A stretch of 64,000 nucleotides of DNA, taken from Rhizoclosmatium globosum. Lineage: Eukaryota > Chytridiomycota > Chytridiomycetes > Chytridiales > Chytriomycetaceae. Below, in pieces: positions 54,229 to 64,000 of this stretch (the first letter of the stretch is position 1; the number at the start of each line of letters is the position of its first letter). The DNA lies in the NCBI GenBank assembly GCA_002104985.1, contig MCGO01000031.1, positions 124,001 to 188,000 of the forward strand. The letters are read 5' to 3'. The position numbers were made by a program, and so were the translations under genes. The notes below the pieces were generated by a model. The model had not been told where the DNA came from. It saw only the letters and a program-made list of their open reading frames with translations, and made no database searches.

Positions 54229-56102
54229 TCAGCTCATCCAATTACTGTCGACAGGCACTGCCCACTTTGTCGTGATTTTCTTTGTCCAAGTAAAGAAATT
54301 GATGGCGCCTTCGCCAGTAATATCGCTGTCTCCAAAACGGGAACGATTGATTCCTCCAAAAGAAAATGGTTCTCTTGGAACAGGAACTCCAATATTCACC
54401 CCAAGCATTCCCGCACTAAAGTTCTTTGTAAACCAATCAGCTGTCCAAGGGTCCTGTGTGTAGATACAAGCGGCGTTTCCATATGGGTTCGCATTCTCAA
54501 ACTCGATGGCCTCCTCTTTGCTTGCCACTTCCAGGATACTCAAAGCTGGGCCAAAGACTTCCTCTCGAAGCATCTTATCGCTCTTCTTCTTGTGCAACAC
54601 AATAGAGGGACCACACCAATACCCATTTTCAAGGCCAACTGGAGCAGGCATTTTGCGTCCATCAAGGAGAATCTCGGCACCTTGCCATTCGCTTTCTGTG
54701 ACATAGGCGTTGATACGCTTGACAGAAGCAGCATCAATAACAGGTCCCATCTTCCCTGCTCCGGCGTCTTGACCAAACACCAAGGACTTTGAACGTTTCA
54801 CGATTTCAGCAATAAGCTTAGGCTGAGGTCCGATGGTCAACAGGACTGAAGCTGCCATGCAGCGTTGTCCTGAACAGCCGGTGAAGGAGTTCACTACATC
54901 CTGGGCAGTCATTTCAATGTTGCAGTCTATGTATGGTACATTCATAACTCAAGTAGGGACTTAAAACTGAGTCGGACATACCTGGATTAGCAACAAGATG
55001 ATTCTTTGCACCTCCCAGAGCAAGAACACGCTTCCCAATGCTTGTTCCTTTTTTATAGATCAACTCAGCAACGTGACTCGTTCCAACAAAAGTGACTGCG
55101 CGCACTCCAGGATGAGAAGACAAGAGGTTGGCTGTGTCTGCTGCTCCGTTTACGATATTGATGACACCTGGTGGAAATCCAGCCTCTGTTGAGAAATAGT
55201 CAATGGTTTATTAAAATAACAATAATATGAACCTCTGAACAAGGCTGCGACACGATTCATTGTGAGTGGGACTTTCTCAGAAGGCTTCAACACAATCGTG
55301 TTTCCAAGTCCGACAACCAACGGAAGAGTCCACTGCGTGCATTATCAGTATTGGAAACATATTATCTCACTTACCATTGGCACCATGAAAGGGAAGTTGA
55401 ATGGCACGATGGACGCCACAACTCCCAAAGGGCGTCTGCTATCCTGGCAAGTTATTCCCCTCGCCACTTCCGCAATCTTCCCCTGTGTCAACTGAGGCAA
55501 TGAAATGGCGTACTCGATAGTTTCGTTTCCCTTGTCGATTTCGCCCAGAGCTTCAGTCTTAGTTTTCCCATGTTCGCGCACAATCAAATCAGCGAGCTCA
55601 TCCCGATGCTTAACAATCAGCTGATGGAAACGAATCATGATTTGCGCGCGGTCCTTCATTGTGCGTGCGCTATTTAGTGGCGTGGAATCAATAAGATGCA
55701 CATGCTTTGGTTCAGACACCCACCTCCACCCTCCAAACGCCTCCGCTGCCACCTTCACAGCATGGTCCACATCGGCCTGCTTCGATATTGGGCAGTAGGT
55801 GACAACATCGCCATTTGCGGGATTTGTGACAGTGATAAACTTGTCACTGTTCTCGACTTGGGAGGAATCCTGTTTAATGGGTATAGTAAGCACGAGTAAG
55901 GATACAACCAACTAATCAATACCCAATCAGCAGTCGCAACATGAACACCACCCACAAAGTTTTCCAGTGGTGCTGGGGCAGTGCACAGAATCAATTGAGA
56001 GAAGCGATGACTCTTGTCTGTTTCCATTTCGTTTTTCAAAGCATCCCCAAAAAGAGACACCACAGCGAGCCCCCACTCTGTCCCCACATTCCCCACAGTC
56101 AT
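54229..56102 (-). CDS. Methylmalonate-semialdehyde dehydrogenase (ALDH6 type)
   Basis: About six exons, roughly 530 residues. Likely oxidises methylmalonate semialdehyde to propionyl-CoA in valine and thymine breakdown. The ALDH core has FITVTNPANGDVV, RPLGVVASIVPFNFPFMVPM, ALGGAKNHLVANPD and FTGCSGQRCMAASV with the catalytic Cys; the stretch GAKNH marks the CoA-dependent MMSDH branch. EEVFGPALSI and NPYGNAACIYT close it. The N-terminal 60 residues are not conserved and do not look like a classic mitochondrial presequence, so localisation or exon 1 is open. The start codon is 17 bp from that of the C2H2 gene on the other strand. The 3' end converges on the phosphoacetylglucosamine mutase gene. 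Confidence 0.85.
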
Positions 56103-56119
56103 TGTTCTGATTGAACAGA

Positions 56120-58070
56120 ATGCTTGCAAGTTCGGATCCACATCCCACGGCTGCCAGGAAGAGCACCGTAACACTCAAATCCAAAGCTGGACCCAATTTA
56201 GTCTATGTGCCCAAGATGCCACCGCATTCAAAGAGCGACTCTGTCAAGTCTGAGAGCGATGCAATTGATATGGATCCCTCTACCACTCAAGATGTGCCTG
56301 GTGGTAAGTACCATCCTGGTTGCGGTCTGGACTGCACTCACAAAACAGGTGACTAACCCCTCCTTTGCACCACAGTGATTTCGAATGCCGCCGTCCCACC
56401 TGCTGCCAACCAGCCACCAAAGTTTCACTGTCGTTCTTGCGATGATGCATTTGGCTCAAAGGAGCTGTTCGATCAGCATATATGTGACAAAGTCAGTCGA
56501 GCAGCTGCCTTGGGTCTTCCCGAGCCTCCTGATCTCACACTACAAGCCGCTTCCTCTATTACTCAAAATAGCACTGAACAGTCTCCGGCAAAGACTCCTC
56601 CGGCTAAAAACGGAGAGCGAATTCGTAGAGACCGTCGAGGCCAATGCCCCCATTGTGAAAAAGGTACGCACTCTTATGATTTGAACTGTAATCTGACTCT
56701 TTTGTGTTTCTGGTGGACAGTTCTCAGCCGTGAAGAACATCTCACCCGCCACATCCAGACTGTTCATCAAGGACTTAAGCCGTTCTATTGTGAAGTCTGT
56801 AAAAACAGATTTGGACGCAAGGATGAATATATTCGACACCAGCGAATGCATGAACGAAGAGGTGATTTGGTTGGCACCAATGTACCAACCCCTCCCCCTC
56901 GACAAACCCGCCCAGCTGCTTCTACACAATCTGCGCCGGCTCGTAATGCCACAAGTAATAACGAAACTGCTTCTTTGCGAAAAATTTCCCAATCTGCGCC
57001 AAGACTCCTCGAGGAGAGGATGGACGATGTCAATGTTGCCAATCAGGGAACTGCTTGGAGAAAGAGAAAGAGCGCTTCAATTGACGAGGAATCGGACCAG
57101 GATCGATCTTCGCCAGTAATTGAAGATCCAGCTGTGGCTGCAAAGCCTGCATCATACTTCAAGTGCTTGGTGTGTATGAGGAGTAAGTCTTATTTTTCAT
57201 TGTTATTGTGAACTTACAGGCTTAATAGCGTTTCTTCGACGAAAAGACGTTGTCGAACATACTTGTCAGCCTGGTGTACCACAGCAGGACCCCACTACCT
57301 TACCACAAGTAGAGCAAGCACCATCGATTATTCAGTCCAAACAAGAGCATTTAGTTTCTACGCCTCTGCCACCGGTGGCGTCGATGTTCCACAGTTCTGC
57401 TAATCCTCCGCCTTTTCACCAGCCATCATATCCTCCTGTGCAGTCTCACGCGCAACAGCCTCCGTACTATCCCGACTCAACCTATTATAATGCCCCTCCT
57501 CCCACTGAACATCAAAATCAACCGCCGTCTGCCCCTTATTACAACCAACATCCTCCGCCGCAGGCATTTAGCCATCCTTCAGACCCTCGATATTATAATT
57601 ACCGCGACCCGCGAAGCCACTACGAAACTAGTTACTACCAGCACGGAGGCCGTGATTATGTCCCAACACATCCTCCTTCCTCATCTTTTCAAGCCTACCC
57701 TCCTGAACCAGCACATCAGTCACAGCAGACATACTCCAAGTATGATTCCCGTCCCATGCACCCCTCAGATCCAACGTATCCCCGAGAATATGGCGCAACT
57801 CAACCACAGCCCACTCATCATGATTATCCTCCACACCCTCAACATCCCTCACGTCTAATGTACGCTTCAAACCATTCTTTCGCTGACCCGCCACTTCTAC
57901 CGCCACTTCCTCCAATCCAATATCCGCCAAGTATGGCAAGAACACGATCATGGAAAGATGTAGTTGCGGACAACGAACAAGAGCAACGACCTGTTGATGT
58001 TCCCAAAAAGACGTACTTGCAAAATCCTTTGCAACCTCGCGAGCGTGTTCCCCCACCTCACACCTCTTAA
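56120..58070 (+). CDS. C2H2 zinc-finger protein
   Basis: Four exons, near 590 residues. Fingers in order: FHCRSCDDAFGSKELFDQHI (atypical end), CPHCEKVLSREEHLTRHIQT then TVH, FYCEVCKNRFGRKDEYIRHQ then MH, and FKCLVCMRSFLRRKDVVEHT then C. The two central fingers are adjacent and canonical; the outer ones have Cys in place of the last His. An intron splits finger 2 after CEK. The C-terminal 230 residues are Pro/Tyr/His/Gln rich and end in a basic short segment. Likely a sequence-specific regulator in the nucleus; nothing here names its targets. Divergent from the MMSDH gene with almost no promoter between them. Confidence 0.8.
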
Positions 58071-58473
58071 ATTTTATTTCGATTTTCTGTTTGATTGACA
58101 TATACTTCAATATATTGTAGAGAAGTGGGTTGAATTTCGCTTTGTCTTTGGTTCCTTCCTGTTATCCAGGTGAGATTAGCTGTCAAAACAGGTGTGAGCG
58201 ATCGACCGAAACATGATAGCTTGCATCCCACATTATTGTTCTAGATTATCCAGGTCGTTCAGCAGTCAATTGAATGGATCTCTCGAAAAGCCGTTTCTTT
58301 GCACTTTCACACCAATGAAGAAGATCTCAACGACGCGAACTACTGTGACAAGATCATCGGCCAGTAATCGTTCTACAGTAACCACAAAGACCGTCTCCCA
58401 AATTCATTTCACTTTGGTTGAGTCTGAGCCAAAAACGAAGCCACAAAGTCCCGCCAACTTGTCGACACCAACA

Positions 58474-60323
58474 ATGCCTCTCGTTGCCTCCATCGACCAG
58501 GGAACCTCGTCCTCGCGTGTGATCCTCTTTGACAGCCACGGAGCCGTGCATGCCATGGCTCAGGAGGAGGTGCAGCAAGTCAATCTGCACCAAGGGTGTG
58601 TGATTCTGGCGTCTGTTCACTGGCATTGTCTAACAGTGTCGCAATACTCAAAACAGATGGTCCCAGATGAGCGCTGCCATGATTTCTGCCTCCGTCGACC
58701 GCTGTATTGCAAAGGTGGCTGCTGCAAACAGTCAACCAATTCAAGCCGTTGGAATCACAAACCAGCGAGAGACGACCGTTGCGTGGGATAAGTCTTCTGG
58801 ATTACCTCTTTGTGATGCTGTTGGTGAGTTGTTCATTATGACCAGTGTATTGACCCATGTGGCGCTCAACACCTCACAATGATACAGTATGGAACGACTC
58901 TCGTACCAGAGATACAGTGGCAGCCCTTATCGAGCGAACGCCTTCAAAGTCAAAGAATCATTTCCAGGTCAGTTAACCGCGTTTTCTTCTTTCCTGAATT
59001 GACTCAACTTTGCACCGAACAGCACATTTGCGGTCTTCCATTCTCCACCTACTTTAGTGCCGTTAAACTCCGCTGGCTTATTGATAACGATTTGAACGTT
59101 CAGCAGGCGCATGATGAGGGTCGCCTCATGTTCGGAACTGTTGACTCTTGGTTAATTTATGTGAGTATTGTTTGCTAATATCTGGGCGTTACTGATATCA
59201 TTTGATTGAATGCAGAACTTGACGGGAGGTCCTGACGGAGGTGTACACGTAACGGATGTTTCGAACGCAAGTAGAACTATGCTGATGAACTTGCGAACTC
59301 TGACTTGGGATGCAGAAATGATTGAGTATGGTCTTTATTCAATGATAAAAGCTGGCTAAGTTCTTCTTTTCCAGGTTCTTTGGATTCGAAAAAGTCAATT
59401 TGCCAACCATCAAATCCTCGTCAGAGATCTATGGATACATCAAAAGTGGCCCTTTCGCTGGTGTGCCAATTAGTGGTGTGAGTACCTTTGGGATTACTGA
59501 AGTTTGTATTTATACCTGTCGAAACCAGTGTATTGGAGATCAGCAAGGTGCTCTTCTTGGCCAACGATGCATCCATCCGGGAGACCTTAAAAATACATAC
59601 GGAACTGGATGCTTTCTTCTATTCAACACTGGTGAAGAAATCGTCCTCCCAGACCCAGAATGTGGACTCTTAACCACTCTGGCCTATCAGTTTGGACCTT
59701 CTGCTTCTCCAATCTATGCACTTGAAGGCTCTATTGCAGTTGCAGGGTCTGCTGTGAGATGGCTACGTGACAACCTGGGAATAATCAAGGAGGCTAAAGA
59801 TATCAATGACTTGGCAACTACCGTCAAAGATACTGGTGGTGTCTACTTTGTCCCAGCATTCAATGGTCTCTTTGCTCCACACTGGAGGGATGATGCAAGA
59901 GGTTGCATTGTTGGATTGACTCAATACACCAACAAAGCTCATATTTGCCGGGCAACTTTGGAATCAGTTTGTTGGCAAACTAAGGAGATTGTAGATATGA
60001 TGAACAAGTCTGCATCCACTCCAATTCGTAGATTAAAGGTTGATGGTGGTCTTACTGCATCAGATTTATGCATGCAGCTGCAAGCAGATATTTTGGACAT
60101 TCCTGTTTTAAGACCCTCAATGGCTGAAACAACTGCATTTGGAGCTGCAATTGTGGCAGGGCTGGGGGCTGGTGTTTGGTCTCAAGACAGTGTGTTTGGG
60201 GAGGAGGCCCTCAACAGCCAAGGGAAAGTTGCTGTGTTTGAGAACAGTATTGACAGGGAGGCAAGAAACAAGAGATTTGCTGAGTGGAAGATTGCTGTCC
60301 AAAAATCGTTTGGGTCCTTGTAA
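58474..60323 (+). CDS. GUT1: Glycerol kinase
   Basis: About seven exons, near 510 residues. Phosphorylates glycerol to glycerol-3-phosphate with ATP. FGGY-kinase motifs are complete: [16 protein letters not shown] at the N-terminus, [70 protein letters not shown] and [14 protein letters not shown]. The start at 58474 fits the family's N-terminus. The frame is however open back to an ATG at 58213, which would add 87 residues rich in Ser, Thr and Arg (see finding). Splice junctions at 58595, 58825 and 59160 leave short exons typical of this gene. Confidence 0.9.
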
Positions 60324-62561
60324 TTATGAAGCCTAATATTATCTTTCCTTGTGTGGAATATATTTCCTTTCTATCGAAACACTCGTGCGCCATAATTATA
60401 AGGTTTTGTCATTTAGGTCCACAGTCAAATACCTCCCTTTGGATAAGATTCTGAAAATGGGTATAAAAGTGAGACTTTTCTTGTCAGGTTGGTTTTTCTT
60501 TCCATCAAACAAGTCTCTCGTCCTTCCTTCTCCTCTTCCATCTTCAACGCGTTGTACCATCTGTCCATATTGCTCATAGCATGCGTCTACTCCTTACTCT
60601 GGTGAGGATAATGTTTCGCGTTTTGTTGGGCCATCGAGCTGTCAAACTGAACTCAACATCCAAGTTCACTAGTACTTCATCGTCAGAGCCAAGATTCCGC
60701 CCATCTTCTCCGCCATAACTGTTTACTACCTGATATAACTTTGAGGTTTGTATCGACGCGTTTGCACTCGCCAGTCCATCTTCTCCTTTCTGACAATTCT
60801 GAGTTGACTGACCCACAAACACATCACCCCTCTTCCAAACACAGACTTCATTGTCATCGCCTCTCACCAGTCTCTGGTCCTCACATACCTTGGCAACTCC
60901 TCGTCGCTGGCATTTTGGAATGTGAGGTTAATTTCTTTGATATGCGATATGCGGAGGTGGATATCTGCTGTAGCACTATACGCGTACCCGGTGGCGGGAC
61001 ATGACGCGGATGAGACTCGTACTGTGTACTCCACGCACAGGCCTCTTGGCGGTACTTTATTGTATCGCTCGCATCTCGGTGCAGCATTGACTGGTCAAGC
61101 TCAATGCTATGAGGGAAAAGGTCATCACTGGACGTCTTAGTGTGGGGTGGGTTCGCTGTCTAAGTACGCGTCCACGGCTTCTGGTATTCTCTGTCCTAAT
61201 ACACTCTATGATGAGGTGGTGTAGACTTTGTTGTCTGCGCCTTTGGTGGACGGGGGAGCTCACACATGGCGTCCACAGGTTTGGATGTTTAAGTGAGTAG
61301 CTTCGGCTGCTCTGCCAAACCTGGTTGGAAATACTCTGGCCGCGCGGATTGAAACTGACGCAAGATACTATTAATTTTCAGTGTTTTGATCCTAGATGGT
61401 GAGGCATGATTGGCGACCTCCTCGTGGTCCTCACTGGTAACGTGCTTCCGATATCGGAGCGCGGCTAACTGGCCAATCCGATTCTTATTCCTTTATCTTG
61501 AATGATAATAAAAAATATCTGCATCTCTTCATTCTACTTTGTTTTAAAATGAGGCAATTGACCCTGATGGACCATTCGTATTCCTTCTGGACGACAGCTA
61601 CGGGGTAAACGCAGCCCCTTCCACCGCCGAAGCAAAGCTTCCTGAGCCTTCTAATCTCACACTTCATTCACTATTATTCAAAGTAGCAGTAACAGTCACT
61701 GGTGATTAAAGCTGTTTGTTTGGATATTGGGAAGAAAGTCAACGAATAAAAGTTTATGAAAAATTGTCTAACCACAATTGTTTCTGGCGTTTTAAATTGA
61801 TGGGGGCAAGTAATTTTCAACTTGTACACATGTTCCTAAAGGCACACCCATATTGTTCATGGAATAAAGTGTTGTTGTGTAAACCAAGATATTCTAGAGC
61901 AGGTCAGTTTACAGTTTCCATATGACTGGTCATAACTGAAATCATAGACCATTGCTGTAGACTAACCTTGGAGAAGAATAGACAAGTTGTACAAGGAGCT
62001 GAGTTTGGAAACTAGAAGGATTTTGCAAGATATGGATGCTGATACCTTACTGACTTTGTGCAGGGCGTAATGAGTTGTGTTGAGGAGATTGGTGAAGTTT
62101 GTGGGGTTGCTGCTACGTGTGGTTTAACTGTCATCTTGAAATAGGCACTAGTTTCACAAAGGCAACAAGTTTCCAACTCCACATTGTGATGTTGAAACTG
62201 ACCAGCATGTAGGAATTCCACTTTCAGAACAGTTGAGTCCCAAGGTATTCAAGCAGGCTCAATGGCCACTGACTTGACTCATCATGGAAAACAGCTTTTT
62301 CTAACCCTATGTACTCCTTCATTTTTGACAGACTGGGCAAATGAATGCTCCATCTTGTAGAGAATACTGAAATTAATAAGTGGTAGCATGGAATTAAATT
62401 TGATTCTGATTTAAATGAGTGGTTAGCTTCCAAGTTTGCATTGTTGGTGCCGATTTACTTATTAAACCCAAACTTTGCAAGCTCTTGTATTATATACGGT
62501 TATTGAACAAAGGCTCTTGCATTTAGGTAATTGAGGGTGCTGAAAACAGTGGTGGAAATGA
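60324..62561. other. Gene-poor right arm
   Basis: No confident gene. A plus-strand frame at about 60808-61140 contains NTDFIVIASHQSLVLTYLGN and GGTLLYRSHLGAALTGQ but has no clear start and no known family; a 46-codon frame with MRLLLTL begins at 60581. Bases 61640-61700 resemble part of the C2H2 gene near 56513-56585. From 61.7 to 62.5 kb I see only scattered stops. Confidence 0.35.
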
Positions 62562-63410
62562 ATGCCACCAAAGTCAAAGGCCTGGCCGCAAAAAAGCAAC
62601 AGCTGCAGCTGCAGCGAGATGGAACGTGGGTGTCCCTATTGAGTCCAAATTGCTTGAGTCAGATGGGCCTGATAGTGATGATTCTGACTCTGAGCCATTG
62701 GAGTTGGAGCCAATTGCAGAGGCCAAAGTTACTGAAGTCCTTGCTCAACTGACTACTGTTAATGATCTCAAATAGACTTATGCTCCAGAATTGATAAAAT
62801 CTCGTTTGTTTGGAGACAGTGAACGTACTGGTTGCTGCCAACCTGCTCAACACAACAACACCATAGCTGCCTGTGGATCAAAAACTCTTGATGAATATTT
62901 CCAACACCATTGAAACGTTCTCCAGTTTCAATAAGCTTTAACTTCAAGTTGTGTCTGCTCAGCTTGCAGATCAAATCAAAATACTGACAAATGATCGCAA
63001 ATCTAAGACAAGGCTTCAAGAGTGTACTCAAATTCCATGTGAAGATGTTTTTCCATTTTGCTGTTGTCAAGTGAATGCACTTTCACATTTTCCATTTTTT
63101 TCAAGCAGAAGTCAATGCTTGCAGAAGCCATTTCTGATGGCAAGCACATGGTGAAGCTCAACCCAAAGTTTCACTGTGAGTTGTCTTGGATTGAAAAACG
63201 TGTGGGGTGACATGAAACACTTTACTCAAGCAAACTGCTCCTATAGCTTTACAGTTTTGAGGGAACCTCTTCCAGAGACAATTGCGTATGTAAATTCTGC
63301 TAAAGGATTGGTCAGGAACAGTGCTGTTAAAGGAGATGTTTCAGGCTGATTGATGCTTACCATAAGAATTATTCTCTTGGTTTAGCTGAGTTTGCAACCA
63401 AGGTATCAGG
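62562..63410 (+). pseudogene. Decayed DDE-superfamily transposase
   Basis: Fragments in shifting frames read MPPKSK, GRKKATAAAAARWNVGVPIE, TEVLAQLTTVNDLK then a stop, LDEYFQHH, then near 63160 LNPKFHCELSWIEKRVG, followed by ANCSYSF and finally LIDAYHKNYSLGLAEFATKV. The E-L-S-W-I-E-x-x-x-G stretch corresponds to the E-L-N-P-I-E-x-x-W-G motif with the third catalytic acid of IS630/Tc1-like DDE enzymes, and the ends match transposases common in fungal genomes. There are several stops and frameshifts; the enzyme is dead. Element ends were not identified. Confidence 0.55.
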
Positions 63411-63673
63411 AAGCCCCAAACACAATGTATGATTATACTGACAACATGGAAGGAACTTAAAATGATGGTAAGGGAAAGAATCTGGAAACCAAGATGTGAC
63501 AAAACCACAGCATGGGAGGAAACAAACCAAATAACTGCAACAATCAAGGACAGACAAAGTAACACCAGACAGAAGCACGAGGGACCCAGAAACAAGCCAA
63601 AAGAAGGCAAACGGAAACACAAAACAACAGAAATAAAAGAAGGTACACGTTGTCAGCACTGTATGGAACCACT

Positions 63674-63947
63674 TACCGTAAAGTATCGAGCCGTGCGCAC
63701 ACTCGGTGTTCTGAGAAAATTTTTCGCCAGGCTCAACTCAACTCTTCACTGCAGCAGATCCAGGGCCGTCAAGGCCTCATAAAACTCGGAAATAGCATAT
63801 AAAGCCTTGTTTTATTGAATGGTTTGGTCGTTGATGTTGGGGACACCGGTGCAGTGACGGTAAAGTGGTCCTTGCGCTCAAGTTTTGACCGGTGTGCGCA
63901 GGACAAGGAACAAAAAAGTACTGCGCACGGCTCGATATTATACGGTA
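63674..63947. mobile_element. 274-bp MITE-like element with TA ends
   Basis: Two 26-bp terminal inverted repeats (63674-63699 and 63922-63947) start TACCGTA and share TATCGAGCCGTGCGCA, differing at about two or three sites. The outermost bases are TA on both sides, the target duplication of Tc1/mariner elements. Internal sequence is non-coding. It probably moved with a mariner-type transposase in trans. Confidence 0.7.
63760..63921. other. Interior of the 274-bp element
   Basis: It includes a second GC-rich inverted stretch (TGTGCGCAGGACAAGG, near 63893) but no frame longer than about 65 codons. Nothing further supported. Confidence 0.3.
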
Positions 63948-64000
63948 GCACAGATGAACCCCACAAGCATGGCGGATCCTATGGACAACAGATAAGAGCC

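Noticed and set aside
1..64000. tRNA or rRNA genes and CRISPR arrays
   Set aside because: Scanned by eye for tRNA B-box-like GGTTCGA patterns, conserved rRNA stretches and regular repeat-spacer arrays; none was convincing.

Overview
The window looks like nuclear DNA of a zoosporic early-diverging fungus, most probably a chytrid. The reasons are: intron-containing genes with short GT-AG introns (about 40-150 bp); fungal Yap/Pap1-type bZIP factors (N-x-x-A-Q-x-x-F/Y-R); fungal housekeeping genes (SKI3-like, UTP21, phosphoacetylglucosamine mutase); and a class III guanylyl cyclase together with a cyclic-nucleotide-binding channel, a pairing expected of flagellated fungi. Species is not determinable from the sequence alone.

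Region 1 (1-25.1 kb) is the striking part: eleven bZIP loci (called A-K here), all on the minus strand. A and B are a tandem duplicate pair with shared flanks; B is broken by a TIR element and a nonsense codon. Fragments of further bZIP 3' ends lie at 0-0.7, 2.2-2.9 and 5.1-5.6 kb. C, D and F each carry two complete bZIP basic regions in one polypeptide. In C and D the invariant basic-region Asn is Val, and in their second domains the invariant Arg is Trp; E has Thr and Gln at these places. G-K are closely related paralogues sharing an intron in the same codon of the basic region, a split zipper and, in H, I and J, a common C-terminal motif. I has a one-base frameshift. The array is interrupted at 11.3-17 kb by a cluster of TGAAAC motifs, a decayed Irc3-like helicase and a long coiled-coil gene.

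Region 2 (25.2-41.5 kb) holds a protein of the 5-hmdU DNA kinase helical / thymine-hypermodification family, a cyclic-nucleotide-binding channel with a non-canonical pore, a SKI3-like TPR protein, a 13-exon PAS-guanylyl cyclase, an APH-like kinase and a degenerate alpha/beta hydrolase. The cyclase and channel could form a cGMP sensory pathway; this is inference from family and proximity.

Region 3 (41.5-60.3 kb) is ordinary gene-dense housekeeping sequence: SNF2-RING ATPase, UNC-93-like transporter, F-box/LRR protein, UTP21, phosphoacetylglucosamine mutase, methylmalonate-semialdehyde dehydrogenase, a C2H2 factor and glycerol kinase.

Region 4 (60.3-64 kb) is gene-poor and decayed: a DDE transposase relic, a 274-bp TIR element with TA ends, and a short stretch resembling the nearby C2H2 gene. 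All gene models were made by eye from reading frames and splice signals.
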